From positions 5,370,001-5,434,000 of the forward strand of contig NZ_CP032616.1 in assembly GCF_003626975.1 (NCBI RefSeq): a DNA stretch of 64,000 nt. Reading direction: 5' to 3'. Origin of the DNA: Pseudomonas sp. DY-1. Its GTDB lineage: Bacteria; Pseudomonadota; Gammaproteobacteria; Pseudomonadales; Pseudomonadaceae. The notes beneath the pieces were generated by a model. The model was given only the letters and a program-made list of their open reading frames with translations. It was not told where the DNA came from and searched no databases. Position 1 is the stretch's first letter. Each line of letters opens with the position of its first letter. Below are positions 33,436-42,084 of the stretch, in pieces. Made by a program: the position numbers and the translations under genes.

Positions 33436-34209
33436 ATGAGCGAGCACATTCTGGTCGAGCGCGAACAGGGCCTGCTGACGCTGCGGATGAACCGTCCGGA
33501 CAAGAAGAATGCCCTGACCCGTGCCATGTACAGCGGCATGGCCGAAGTGCTGGACGCCGCGCGAAACGATGCTGGCGTACGTGTCGTGCTGATCACCGGC
33601 AGCGAGGAGTGCTTCACCAGCGGCAACGACATCGTGGACTTTCTGCAGGAACCGCCGAGCGGGATGGGCAGCCCGGTGTTCCAGTTCATGCGCGCGCTGT
33701 TCGACTTTCCCAAGCCTGTGGTGGCGGCGGTAAGTGGTCCGGCGGTAGGCATTGGCACAACCTTGTTGCTGCATTGCGATCTGGTCTTCGTGAGCTGCGA
33801 TGCCAAGCTGAAGATGCCATTCGTCAGCCTTGGCCTCTGCCCCGAATTCGGTTCCAGCTTGATCCTGCCGCGTCTGCTCGGTCACGCGAAGGCGTCGGAG
33901 TTGCTGCTTTTGGGTGAAGGCTTCACGGGTGAGCAGGCTGCCAGCTGGGGTATCGCCAACGCTGCACTGGAAAATGGGGCTGCGACTCTGGCCCGCGCCC
34001 GCGAGGCCGCACTGCGATTCCTCGACCTGGCGCCCTCGGCACTGGCGGTGAGCAAGCGCCTGATGCAGGCGCCGGGCCGCGAAGAGTTGCGCCGGGTGAT
34101 CGCGGAAGAGGGCGAGATGTTCAGCCAGCGCCTGCGTTCGCCTGAGGCGGTGGAAGCGCTGTCGGCCTTCACCCAGCGACGCAAGCCGGATTTCTCGAAG
34201 TTTGTATGA
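33436..34209 (+). CDS. Enoyl-CoA hydratase/isomerase family
   Basis: 257 residues, crotonase fold: LRMNRPDKKNALTRAMY at the start, the oxyanion motif VVAAVSGPAVGIGTTLLLHCDLVF, and a C-terminal helix FTQRRKPDFSKFV. The general acid/base pair of true hydratases (two Glu) is only partly evident, so an isomerase or delta3-enoyl-CoA role is also possible. It follows the ferredoxin reductase by 32 nt and is probably in the same transcript, closed by a terminator. Confidence 0.88.
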   Translation: MSEHILVEREQGLLTLRMNRPDKKNALTRAMYSGMAEVLDAARNDAGVRVVLITGSEECFTSGNDIVDFLQEPPSGMGSPVFQFMRALFDFPKPVVAAVSGPAVGIGTTLLLHCDLVFVSCDAKLKMPFVSLGLCPEFGSSLILPRLLGHAKASELLLLGEGFTGEQAASWGIANAALENGAATLARAREAALRFLDLAPSALAVSKRLMQAPGREELRRVIAEEGEMFSQRLRSPEAVEALSAFTQRRKPDFSKFV

Positions 34210-34241
34210 GGCTGCGAGAGCCGCTGTAGGGGAATCGATGC

Positions 34242-34269
34242 TGTAGGGGCGAATGAATTCGCCCCTACA
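34242..34269. repeat. Short copy of the TGTAGGGGCGAA repeat
   Basis: TGTAGGGGCGAA-TGAA-TTCGCCCCTACA, perfect 12-bp arms. A second, partial copy (GCTGTAGGGGAATCGATG) lies directly upstream at about 34223. It is the same family as 23669 and 58011. Confidence 0.8.
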
Positions 34270-34277
34270 AGAAAGCC

Positions 34278-34306
34278 AAAAGCCGCCCCGAAGGGCGGCT
34301 TTTTTC
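34278..34306 (+). terminator. Rho-independent terminator after the enoyl-CoA hydratase gene
   Basis: An 11-bp stem (AAAAGCCGCCC at 34278-34288 with 34293-34303, loop CGAA) is followed by further T residues. It may also serve pykA on the other strand. Confidence 0.85.
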
Positions 34307-34319
34307 GTTCCAGGCCAGG

Positions 34320-35771
34320 TCAGACCAGCAGGTCGCCGACGTGGAGGATCTTCATGGTGTTGGTGCCGCCCTGGGTGGTGTAGCTGTCACCCTTGGTCAG
34401 GATCACCCAGTCACCCTTGGTCACCACGCCGCGTTGCAGCAGTTCGTCCACGGCCATCTGGCTGACCTTCTCCGGGGGCAGTGCGGCGGCGTCGAAGGGG
34501 ATGGTCTCCACGCCACGGAACAGCGCCACGCGGGCCTGGGTCTCGCGGTGAGGCGAGTAGGCGAAGATCGGCACCGAGGAGCGGATGCGCGACATGATCA
34601 ACGGTGTGTAGCCGCTTTCAGTCAGGCAAATGATGGCCTTGATACCTGGGAAGTGGTTGGCGGTGTACATCGACGCCAAGGCAATGCTCTCGTCGCAGCG
34701 GTCGAAGGTCTGACCGATGCGGTGGTGGGAGCGGCGGGTATCCGGGTGCTTCTCGGCGCCCTGGCAAATACGCGCCATGGCTTGCACGGCCTCGACCGGG
34801 TACTCGCCAGCGGCGCTTTCGGCCGAAAGCATCACGGCGTCGGTGTAGTCGAGCACGGCGTTGGCTACGTCCGAAACTTCGGCGCGGGTCGGCATCGGGC
34901 TGTGGATCATCGACTCCATCATCTGGGTCGCGGTGATCACGGCTTTGTTGTAGCGGCGGGCATGCAGGATGATCTTCTTCTGGATACCCACCAGTTCGGC
35001 GTCGCCAATTTCCACGCCGAGGTCGCCACGGGCCACCATGACGGCGTCGCTGGCGCGGATCAGGCCGTCGAGGGCCTCGTCGTCGGCCACGGCTTCGGCG
35101 CGTTCGATCTTGGCCACCAGCCAGGCCTTGCCACCGGCTTCGTCGCGCAGGCGGCGGGCCAGCTCCATGTCTGCGGCGTCACGGGGGAACGAGACGGCCA
35201 GGTAATCCAGTTCCATTTCCGCGGCCAGCTTGATGTCGGCCTTGTCCTTGGCGGTCAGCGCCGGTGCAGTCAGGCCGCCGCCGCGACGGTTGATGCCCTT
35301 GTGGTCGGACAGCGGACCGCCGATCAGCACGGTGCAATGCAGTTCGTCAGCGGTGGTGGCGACGACGCGCATCACCACGCGACCGTCGTCCAGCAGCAGC
35401 TCGTCGCCGACGCCGCAATCCTTGATCAGGTCCGGGTAGTCGATGCCCACCACTTCCTGGTCGCCGGCGTCACGCGGATGGGTGACGGAGAAGCGGAAGC
35501 TGTCGCCTTCCTTCAGTTCGATGCGTTTGTTGGCGAACTTGGCGATGCGGATCTTCGGGCCTTGCAGGTCGCCGAGCAGCGCGACGAAACGGCCGTGCTT
35601 GGCGGCCAGTTCGCGGACCAGGCGGGCGCGTGCCTTGTGTTCCTCGGGGCTACCGTGGGAGAAGTTCAGGCGGGCGACGTTCAGCCCCGCGACGATCAGT
35701 TGCTCCAGGACCTCCGGGGAGTTGCTGGCCGGGCCGAGGGTGGCGACGATTTTGGTACGGCGAAAAGGCAT
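34320..35771 (-). CDS. pykA: Pyruvate kinase II
   Basis: 483 residues with typical pyruvate kinase sequence: RRTKIVATLGPASNSPEVLEQLIVAGLNVARLNFSHG, LLGDLQGPKIRI, MVARGDLGVEIG and ATQMMESMI with the substrate-binding residues. It makes pyruvate and ATP from phosphoenolpyruvate and ADP. A single gene, convergent with the enoyl-CoA hydratase gene. Position agrees with PA4329 in the same order. Confidence 0.95.
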   Translation of the reverse strand: MPFRRTKIVATLGPASNSPEVLEQLIVAGLNVARLNFSHGSPEEHKARARLVRELAAKHGRFVALLGDLQGPKIRIAKFANKRIELKEGDSFRFSVTHPRDAGDQEVVGIDYPDLIKDCGVGDELLLDDGRVVMRVVATTADELHCTVLIGGPLSDHKGINRRGGGLTAPALTAKDKADIKLAAEMELDYLAVSFPRDAADMELARRLRDEAGGKAWLVAKIERAEAVADDEALDGLIRASDAVMVARGDLGVEIGDAELVGIQKKIILHARRYNKAVITATQMMESMIHSPMPTRAEVSDVANAVLDYTDAVMLSAESAAGEYPVEAVQAMARICQGAEKHPDTRRSHHRIGQTFDRCDESIALASMYTANHFPGIKAIICLTESGYTPLIMSRIRSSVPIFAYSPHRETQARVALFRGVETIPFDAAALPPEKVSQMAVDELLQRGVVTKGDWVILTKGDSYTTQGGTNTMKILHVGDLLV

Positions 35772-35881
35772 GCGAAGACTCCATTTTTCAAGCAGAGCGC
35801 GAGGCTACTACGCGAGAAAACTGTAGTCATTGTTCCTTTGCACTACCCGCTGAATTGTTTCAGGTGGGCCGCTGGGCGGCG

Positions 35882-36685
35882 CTACGGACGACTCTGATTG
35901 AGGGCCTGGTCGAGGTGCTGCGAAGCCTTGCTGGCCAGGTCGCTGTCGGGGAACTGCACCAGTAGCCGGCGGAAATAGCCAATGGCCTTGTCGCGACTGG
36001 CGTGGGGATTGTCCGGCGCCAGGTACATCAGGCCCAGTTGATAGAGCGCCTTCTCCTTGATGTCAGGCTGTACGTGGGCGTCGGACAGTGCCAGCAGGTA
36101 GAGCTCCTCGGCTTCGGCCACGCGGTCCTTGAGTACTGCCCGGCGTGAAAGCAGGGTCATGTCCGGATCCAGTCCCGGCTTGTAGAGATCGAGGTTGTTG
36201 CTTGGCTGCCAGGTGGCGAGGAGTTCGCGGGACGTCTTCTGCACTGGCTCCCCGGCCCGCTGGCGAATGACCAGAATGCGCGCTTCGGCGCGTTGAGCCG
36301 CGCGGCTGCTGGGAAATTCGTCGAGCACCCGCTCCAGGTAGCCCAGCGCCTTGGCATCGTTGCGCTGCTCGTTGTAACGGCTCATATAGATCAGGCCGAT
36401 CTGGTAGAGGCTGATGGCGCGTACGTCGTCGCTGAACTTGTCGTCGCGGTAGCCGACCAGATACAGCTCTTCCGCCTCCGGACTCTTCGCGTCGCGGATG
36501 GCCATGGCGCTGTAGGTCAGCAGATCGCCTTCTTCCTCTACTGCCGCGGCCATCCGATTGCTTTTCATGGTCTTGTACTCCACCACCTCGTTGGTGGTGA
36601 CCTGGGCAATGAATAGCGGAGTGGTGGGCGAGCAGGCGCCCAGTAGCAGGCACAGGGCGAGAAGGGTGGGGCGCGTGGAGTGCAT
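35882..36685 (-). CDS. TPR-repeat lipoprotein
   Basis: 267 residues with lipobox LLLGAC (Cys about 18) and tandem helical repeats of TPR/Sel1 type: AISLYQIGLIYMSRYNEQRNDAKALGYLERVLDEFP and EKALYQLGLMYLAPDNPHASRDKAIGYFRRLLVQFP. The repeats resemble BamD/YbgF-like lipoproteins that bind other envelope proteins. It is divergent from another small lipoprotein with a TPR-like sequence across 169 nt. A partner or assembly role is inferred. Confidence 0.85.
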   Translation of the reverse strand: MHSTRPTLLALCLLLGACSPTTPLFIAQVTTNEVVEYKTMKSNRMAAAVEEEGDLLTYSAMAIRDAKSPEAEELYLVGYRDDKFSDDVRAISLYQIGLIYMSRYNEQRNDAKALGYLERVLDEFPSSRAAQRAEARILVIRQRAGEPVQKTSRELLATWQPSNNLDLYKPGLDPDMTLLSRRAVLKDRVAEAEELYLLALSDAHVQPDIKEKALYQLGLMYLAPDNPHASRDKAIGYFRRLLVQFPDSDLASKASQHLDQALNQSRP

Positions 36686-36854
36686 GGCGGGAGCGTGTCC
36701 TTGGGCGACTTCCGCAGTCTAGCAGTGGCCGCTTGCCCTCCGAGTCGCGCGCCAGCAGGACCAATCGGAGGTTATGCTTTGCACTTCTCGTTCGCCCAAC
36801 GGCCTGAAGAAGCGGCGCTCCCAGCCGATATCCCGTGGGACGGAGGAATTACCC

Positions 36855-37226
36855 ATGAGAACCCTGATCATCCTGACCCTGTTGGTGGCCGTGGGCGGTT
36901 GCACCCGCTGGTCCCTCGACCATCACCTGAACAGCGCCTACCGCTCCTACGAGAAGGGGGATTGCGAGGATGTGATGCTCGAGCTGTCCAAGGCAGAGCG
37001 CAAAAGCCGGTCCCGCCAGTACCTGCAACCGGAAATCTCTCTGTTGCGCGGCCAGTGCCTGGAGCGCCAGAGACTGTTCGTCGATGCAGCGCAGACTTAC
37101 CAGTTCATCATCGCCCGCTATCCCACCAGCGAGTACGCCTATCGGGCCAAGGCCCGCTTGGAGACCCTGGAGCAGCTCGGCCACCTTGGCGGCAGCGCTG
37201 CCCGCGCCAGCGCCACACCGCTCTGA
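36855..37226 (+). CDS. Small TPR-like lipoprotein
   Basis: 123 residues with lipobox VAVGGC (Cys about 16) and a helical repeat with TPR pattern: SEYAYRAKARLETLEQLG, preceded by YQFIIARYPTSEY as in BamD/YbgF. The ATG at 36855 follows GGAGGAATTACCC. It is the first of three small genes in a row, with DUF4124 and PilZ after it, and is divergent from the larger TPR lipoprotein. Confidence 0.8.
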   Translation: MRTLIILTLLVAVGGCTRWSLDHHLNSAYRSYEKGDCEDVMLELSKAERKSRSRQYLQPEISLLRGQCLERQRLFVDAAQTYQFIIARYPTSEYAYRAKARLETLEQLGHLGGSAARASATPL

Positions 37227-37309
37227 CCCGTAACCCGGCCGTCGGTCGTTGTCAGCTTGAGCTGCGTTCGGCCGGGGCTAAGCTGTGCGTCAATCCGAGG
37301 AACCCTGGA

Positions 37310-37732
37310 ATGCGCCACCTGCTGTGCTGCCTGTTGCTGGTTCCGGCCATCGCCGGTGCAGAGATCTATCGCTGGACTGATGCCCAGGGACAGGTGCATT
37401 TCAGCGAGACGCCCGGGGAGGGAGCCGAGCCGGTCTCGGTGAAGCCCCAGGTGGTGGAGCGTGACCAGGCGACTCGTGAGCGCGAGGCGCGCACCGCGAA
37501 ATTCTTCGATGCGCGCCGCCAGGAAAAGGCCGCTGCAGCTGACCAGGCCACGGAGGCTCGGGAGAAGCAGCAGAGAAGGTGCGGCCAGTTGCGTTCGCAG
37601 CAGGACCAGCTAAGTCGCGGCGGCCCGTTTTACCGGGTCGACGAGCGTGGCGAACGTCAGTACTACACTGATGAAGAGATCGAAACCTTCCATCGCAAGC
37701 TCGGCGAGAACATCTCCCGCGATTGCAATTGA
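37310..37732 (+). CDS. DUF4124 periplasmic protein
   Basis: 140 residues with a signal peptide (MRHLLCCLLLVPAIAGAE, cleavage about 17) and the DUF4124 core EIYRWTDAQGQVHFSETP, followed by a charged helix and a C-terminal segment FYRVDERGERQYYTDEEIETFHRKL. Widespread in pseudomonads with unknown function. CCGAGGAACCCTGGA precedes the ATG. Confidence 0.85.
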   Translation: MRHLLCCLLLVPAIAGAEIYRWTDAQGQVHFSETPGEGAEPVSVKPQVVERDQATREREARTAKFFDARRQEKAAAADQATEAREKQQRRCGQLRSQQDQLSRGGPFYRVDERGERQYYTDEEIETFHRKLGENISRDCN

Positions 37733-37792
37733 AGGTTGGTCTGGGGTTACAACGAGTTCATACTGAAGTGCCACCAATAGCGATTTGATATC

Positions 37793-38152
37793 ATGCCGAC
37801 CAAGCGCCATATCGAACGCCATCAGTTGCCTTATTACCTGAAGGTGTTCAATCGCATCACCGACAAGCCCATGGGTTACCTGGGCAATGTTTCGATGGAC
37901 GGCCTGATGCTGATCAGTCAGCTGCCCATGCTGGTGGGCGCGCGCTTCGACATGCAGCTGAAGATTCCGGGCAAGGATGGGCAGCTGCACTTCATCGATT
38001 TCTATGCCACCTGCCAGTGGTGCCATGAGGACGTGACTCCCGGGCATTACGATTCCGGCTTCTCGCTGGTTGCGCCGCCGTCGGAGTATGCCGACCTGAT
38101 CGATGCCCTGCGTTTCTATTTCAGCTTTCGTCCTTTGGCCGCCTCGGCCTGA
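37793..38152 (+). CDS. PilZ-domain protein (c-di-GMP binding)
   Basis: 119 residues. Both c-di-GMP contacts are present: RHIER (residues 5-9, RxxxR) and NVSMDG (32-37, D/NxSxxG). It is a single-domain PilZ protein, likely to bind c-di-GMP and act as a small receptor for partner proteins. The surrounding region also holds diguanylate cyclase genes, but no direct partner can be named. It is followed by a bidirectional terminator. Confidence 0.9.
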   Translation: MPTKRHIERHQLPYYLKVFNRITDKPMGYLGNVSMDGLMLISQLPMLVGARFDMQLKIPGKDGQLHFIDFYATCQWCHEDVTPGHYDSGFSLVAPPSEYADLIDALRFYFSFRPLAASA

Positions 38153-38214
38153 GTCTGCCTGAAAAAAGGTTGCCAGCCTGCTTCGAACTTTCCCTGATTC
38201 GTGCAATGGAAAAT

Positions 38215-38242
38215 AAAAAAGGCGCCATTTGGCGCCTTTTTC
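38215..38242. terminator. Bidirectional terminator, pilZ-like gene and L,D-transpeptidase gene
   Basis: Stem AAAAAGGCGCC / GGCGCCTTTTT around ATTT, with T-runs on either strand. Confidence 0.88.
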
Positions 38243-38255
38243 GCAGCAGATCGAC

Positions 38256-38759
38256 TCAGGGGCGGATTTCGATCAGCGTGCCATCTTTCACCAGGCTCCA
38301 GATTTCGCGCATGTCAGAGTTCTTCATGGCGATGCAGCCTTCGGTCCAGTCCAGGCTGTGGAAGTACCACTCGGGGTATTCCTCATCGAGCGGGGTGCCG
38401 TGGATCATGATCATGCCGCCCGGCGGCACGCCCTTGTCCCGTGCCTTGGCGGCGTCGCGGGCGTTGGGGTAGGAGATGTGCATGGCCAGGTTGAATTTGT
38501 CGCTGGTCTTTCGCCAGTCGATCCAATAGAAGCCCTCGGGAGTGCGCTGGTCTCCTTCACGCAGCTTGGGGCCAAGCGGTTGCTTGCCAAGGGAGATGCG
38601 GTAGGACTTGAGAATGTCGCCGCGATTCATCAGTAGCAGCTTGCGCTCCGATTTCACCACCAGGACCTTGTCGATGGATTTTTCACCCATAGTCGGCGTA
38701 GTGCTCGCTTGGGCGAGAGCGGCAAGGCTCATGGAAAGTACGACTAGCAACCAGCGCAT
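38256..38759 (-). CDS. L,D-transpeptidase (YkuD family), periplasmic
   Basis: 167 residues with a signal peptide (1-18, MRWLLVVLSMSLAALAQA) and a YkuD domain with active-site HGTP (His120) and TEGC (Cys142). It cross-links peptidoglycan through L,D-bonds or attaches lipoproteins to the wall. The ATG at 38759 is preferred over GTG 38765, since the G-rich ribosome site is 8 nt upstream. It shares a terminator with the PilZ gene. Confidence 0.88.
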   Translation of the reverse strand: MRWLLVVLSMSLAALAQASTTPTMGEKSIDKVLVVKSERKLLLMNRGDILKSYRISLGKQPLGPKLREGDQRTPEGFYWIDWRKTSDKFNLAMHISYPNARDAAKARDKGVPPGGMIMIHGTPLDEEYPEWYFHSLDWTEGCIAMKNSDMREIWSLVKDGTLIEIRP

Positions 38760-38802
38760 CGGCACAACAACCCCACAGTGTTCAAGTAAGCAGATATAGC
38801 GG

Positions 38803-39357
38803 TCAGGCTTTTTTGTAGTAGGCCCGCAACGGCGCGAGCGGCTCGTTGCGCACCGGGAAGACCTGCCCGGTGCGGTCGGCGAAGTAGCATTCTAAGGTAC
38901 GGCCCACGGTCGGAAAAGCCAGCTCCGACCAGGGAATATCCTGTTCGAGGAAGAGGCGCACTTCCAGGCTTTCGTCACCGGCGGCGAAGTTCAGATCGAC
39001 CAGTTCGGCGCGGAAGAAGGTGTACACCTGGCTGATGTGCGGCAGGTCGAACAGCGTGTAAAGGCTGAGATTGCTCACCCGCGCGCAGGCTTCTTCGAGT
39101 GTTTCGCGGGCGGCGGCCTGCTCCATGGTCTCGCCGTTCTCCATGAAGCCGGCGGGAAGGGTCCAGTAGCCCTTGCGCGGGTCGATGGCGCGGCGGCAGA
39201 GCAGTACCTGCTCGCCCCAAACCGGCAGGCAGCCGGCGACGATGCGCGGGTTCTGGTAGTGGATCGTGTGGCAACTGTCGCACACGTAGCGCAGGCGGTT
39301 GTCTCCGTCGGGGATGCGCTGGGCGATCGGGCCGCCGCACTGGCTGCAGTATTTCAT
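38803..39357 (-). CDS. Nudix hydrolase with N-terminal zinc ribbon (NADH pyrophosphatase-like)
   Basis: 184 residues. Zinc ribbon: CSQC (4, 7) and CDSC (26, 29). Nudix box GFMENGETMEQAAARETLEEAC; the usual final Gly is Cys here. The domain hydrolyses nucleoside diphosphate derivatives. The ATG at 39357 begins the zinc ribbon. It is divergent from a second Nudix gene with 169 nt between starts. Confidence 0.87.
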   Translation of the reverse strand: MKYCSQCGGPIAQRIPDGDNRLRYVCDSCHTIHYQNPRIVAGCLPVWGEQVLLCRRAIDPRKGYWTLPAGFMENGETMEQAAARETLEEACARVSNLSLYTLFDLPHISQVYTFFRAELVDLNFAAGDESLEVRLFLEQDIPWSELAFPTVGRTLECYFADRTGQVFPVRNEPLAPLRAYYKKA

Positions 39358-39526
39358 CGTGGTTCCTCGGGGGCAGGAGCTCATCTTGGCGCGGCACGGT
39401 GTCGCACGGCAAGCGACGTACCGGGCAAACCAAAGGTGGTGAATGGTGCGACCTGTCGGCGTGGGACTTGGGCGTCCCACAGGTTCATGCCATGATGCCC
39501 GGCAGTCGAGAACAACGAGAAAATCC

Positions 39527-40129
39527 ATGCTGGATGACCTGCTCCGTCGTGTGCAGAACTACTCCCCGAGAACCCTGGAAACCGATCACGACTTCCCCGA
39601 AGCGGCGGTACTGGTGCCTATCACTCGCAGCGACGAGCCTGAGCTTGTCCTGACGTTGCGCGCCAGTGGCCTGTCGACCCATGGCGGCGAGGTGGCCTTT
39701 CCCGGCGGTCGTCGCGACCCCGAGGATGCGGACCTGATCCACACCGCCCTGCGCGAAGCGGAGGAAGAAGTGGGCCTGCCACCAGGGCTGGTGGAGGTCA
39801 TCGGCCCGCTCAGCCCCCTGGTTTCCCGCCATGGCATAAAGGTCACACCTTATGTCGGGCTGGTTCCGGACTTCGTCCAGTACAAGGCCAACGATGGGGA
39901 GATCGACTCGGTCTTCAGCGTGCCGCTCGTGTTCTTTCGCGACGATCCGCGACAGGTGACCCACCGCATCGACTACCTCGGCCGCAGCTGGTACGTACCC
40001 AGCTATCAGTACGGCGAATACAAGATCTGGGGCCTGACGGCGATCATGGTCATCGAACTGGTCAACCTGGTCTATGACGCTGGAATCGATATGACTCGCG
40101 CCCCCGCGAGCTTCATAAAACTCAAATAA
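39527..40129 (+). CDS. Nudix hydrolase, CoA pyrophosphatase type
   Basis: 200 residues with Nudix box GGRRDPEDADLIHTALREAEEEVGL and the NuCoA-like segment LRASGLSTHGGEVAFPGG. It likely splits CoA or related pyrophosphates. The ATG at 39527 begins MLDDLLRRVQNY. It is followed by the gamma-carbonic anhydrase gene 21 nt downstream, so it is probably the first gene of an operon. Confidence 0.86.
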   Translation: MLDDLLRRVQNYSPRTLETDHDFPEAAVLVPITRSDEPELVLTLRASGLSTHGGEVAFPGGRRDPEDADLIHTALREAEEEVGLPPGLVEVIGPLSPLVSRHGIKVTPYVGLVPDFVQYKANDGEIDSVFSVPLVFFRDDPRQVTHRIDYLGRSWYVPSYQYGEYKIWGLTAIMVIELVNLVYDAGIDMTRAPASFIKLK

Positions 40130-40150
40130 GCCCCGTTTGAGGAGCGCCTG

Positions 40151-40675
40151 ATGAAATACCGCCTTGGAACCTCCCAGGTCGAAACCCATCCCGAGAGCTG
40201 GGTCGCACCTAATGCCACCCTGGTGGGCAAGGTGCGCCTGGATGCCGGTGCCAGCATCTGGTTCGGCGCCGTGCTGCGCGGTGACAACGAGCTGATCCAC
40301 ATCGGTGAGAACAGTAACGTCCAGGATGGCACGGTGATGCACACCGATATGGGCTATCCGCTGAACATCGGCCGCTCCGTCACCATCGGCCACAACGCCA
40401 TGCTGCACGGCTGTTCGGTGGGTGATTTCAGTCTCATCGGCATCAACGCCGTGGTGCTCAACGGCGCGAAGATCGGCAAGTACTGCATCATCGGCGCTAA
40501 CGCACTGATCCCCGAAGGCAAGGAAATTCCCGATGGTTCGCTCGTCATGGGCGCTCCCGGCAAGGTGGTGCGCGAGCTGACCGAGCAACAGAAGAAGATG
40601 CTCGAAGCCAGTGCCGCCCACTACGTACACAATGCCCAGCGCTACGCCCGCGATCTGGCCGAGCAGGACGACTGA
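40151..40675 (+). CDS. Gamma-class carbonic anhydrase-like hexapeptide protein
   Basis: 174 residues built of left-handed beta-helix hexapeptide repeats, with metal histidines visible in VMHTDMG and GHNAMLHGC. Such proteins reversibly hydrate CO2 or belong to the transferase-like group of the same fold. GAGGAGCGCCTG precedes the ATG. The stop overlaps the next ATG by one base. Confidence 0.87.
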   Translation: MKYRLGTSQVETHPESWVAPNATLVGKVRLDAGASIWFGAVLRGDNELIHIGENSNVQDGTVMHTDMGYPLNIGRSVTIGHNAMLHGCSVGDFSLIGINAVVLNGAKIGKYCIIGANALIPEGKEIPDGSLVMGAPGKVVRELTEQQKKMLEASAAHYVHNAQRYARDLAEQDD

Positions 40676-40884
40676 TGGACGCCGAACGCCCCGTCCGCTC
40701 CCCCTGCGTGCAAGTCTGCGTGCTGGACGACCATGACATCTGCGGCGGCTGCCAACGCAGCGCCGACGAAATCACCCGCTGGGGCCGCATGGACAATGCC
40801 GAGCGCCGCGAAGTCCTGGCCCGCTGCTTCGAGCGCGCCAAGGCCAGCGGCCAGTTCATCAGCACTCCGCCCCAGGCTTCTTGA
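40675..40884 (+). CDS. DUF1289 small Cys-rich protein
   Basis: 69 residues with four cysteines (11, 15, 23, 26) in SPCVQVCVLDDHDICGGC, probably a metal-binding or Fe-S fold. The ATG overlaps the gamma-carbonic anhydrase stop (TGATG). Function unknown. It precedes purT by 18 nt. Confidence 0.85.
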   Translation: MDAERPVRSPCVQVCVLDDHDICGGCQRSADEITRWGRMDNAERREVLARCFERAKASGQFISTPPQAS

Positions 40885-40902
40885 CTCCCCCGAGGAAACG
40901 AC

Positions 40903-42084
40903 ATGTCCCGTATTGGAACCCCCTTGTCGCCCAGCGCGACCCGTGTGCTGCTGTGTGGCTCCGGCGAACTCGGCAAGGAGGTGGTGATCGAACTGCAGCG
41001 CCTCGGCTGTGAAGTGATCGCCGTTGACCGTTATGCCGATGCACCGGCCATGCAGGTGGCCCACCGCAGCCACGTCATCAGCATGCTTGACGGTGCTGCC
41101 CTGCGCGCAGTGATCGAGCAGGAGAAGCCGCATTACATCGTGCCGGAGATCGAGGCCATCGCCACCGCGACTCTGGTCGAACTGGAGGCCGAAGGCTTCA
41201 CCGTGGTGCCCACCGCCCGTGCGGCCCAGTTGACGATGAACCGGGAAGGTATCCGCCGTCTCGCCGCCGAGGAACTGGGCGTGCCCACCTCGCCCTATCA
41301 TTTCGCCGATACCTTCGAGGATTACAGCGCGGCAGTGGCCAGCGTCGGCTATCCCTGCGTGGTCAAGCCGATCATGAGTTCCTCCGGTAAAGGCCAGTCA
41401 GTGCTCAAATCCGACGCAGATCTGAAGGCCGCCTGGGACTACGCCCAGGAAGGTGGCCGCGCCGGCAAAGGGCGGGTCATCGTCGAAGGTTTCATCGACT
41501 TCGAGTACGAGATAACCCTGCTCACCGTGCGCCACATCGGCGGTACCAGCTTCTGCGCGCCTATCGGCCATCGCCAGGTGAAGGGCGACTACCACGAATC
41601 CTGGCAGCCCCAGGCCATGAATCCGAAGGCCCTGGCCGAGTCGGAGCGTATTGCCCAGCTAGTGACCGAAGCCCTGGGTGGCCGAGGCCTGTTCGGCGTC
41701 GAACTGTTCATCAAGGGCGACCAGGTGTGGTTCAGCGAGGTTTCGCCGCGTCCCCACGATACCGGCCTGGTGACCCTGATTTCCCAGGACTTGTCCGAAT
41801 TCGCCCTGCACGCGCGAGCCATTCTTGGCCTGCCGATCCCGGCTATTCGCCAGATGGGGCCGTCCGCTTCGGCGGTGATCCTGGTCGAGGGCAAGTCCAG
41901 CCAGGTCAGCTTCGGCAATCTGGGCGCTGCGCTCAGCGAGCCGGATACCGCGCTGCGCCTGTTCGGCAAACCGGAAGTGGATGGCCAGCGCCGCATGGGC
42001 GTTGCCCTGGCGCGGGACGAGTCCACCGACTTGGCGCGGGCCAAGGCGACCCGGTCCGCCCAGGCGGTCGACATCAAGCTGTGA
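40903..42084 (+). CDS. purT: Formate-dependent phosphoribosylglycinamide formyltransferase
   Basis: 393 residues, ATP-grasp fold: [52 protein letters not shown]. It formylates GAR using formate and ATP in purine synthesis. GAGGAAACGAC precedes the ATG. The stop overlaps the next gene (TGATG). Position agrees with purT (PA3751) in the second block. Confidence 0.95.
   Translation: MSRIGTPLSPSATRVLLCGSGELGKEVVIELQRLGCEVIAVDRYADAPAMQVAHRSHVISMLDGAALRAVIEQEKPHYIVPEIEAIATATLVELEAEGFTVVPTARAAQLTMNREGIRRLAAEELGVPTSPYHFADTFEDYSAAVASVGYPCVVKPIMSSSGKGQSVLKSDADLKAAWDYAQEGGRAGKGRVIVEGFIDFEYEITLLTVRHIGGTSFCAPIGHRQVKGDYHESWQPQAMNPKALAESERIAQLVTEALGGRGLFGVELFIKGDQVWFSEVSPRPHDTGLVTLISQDLSEFALHARAILGLPIPAIRQMGPSASAVILVEGKSSQVSFGNLGAALSEPDTALRLFGKPEVDGQRRMGVALARDESTDLARAKATRSAQAVDIKL

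Noticed and set aside
34341..35897. 518-residue plus-strand open frame
   Set aside because: Antisense to pykA; composition is that of a shadow.
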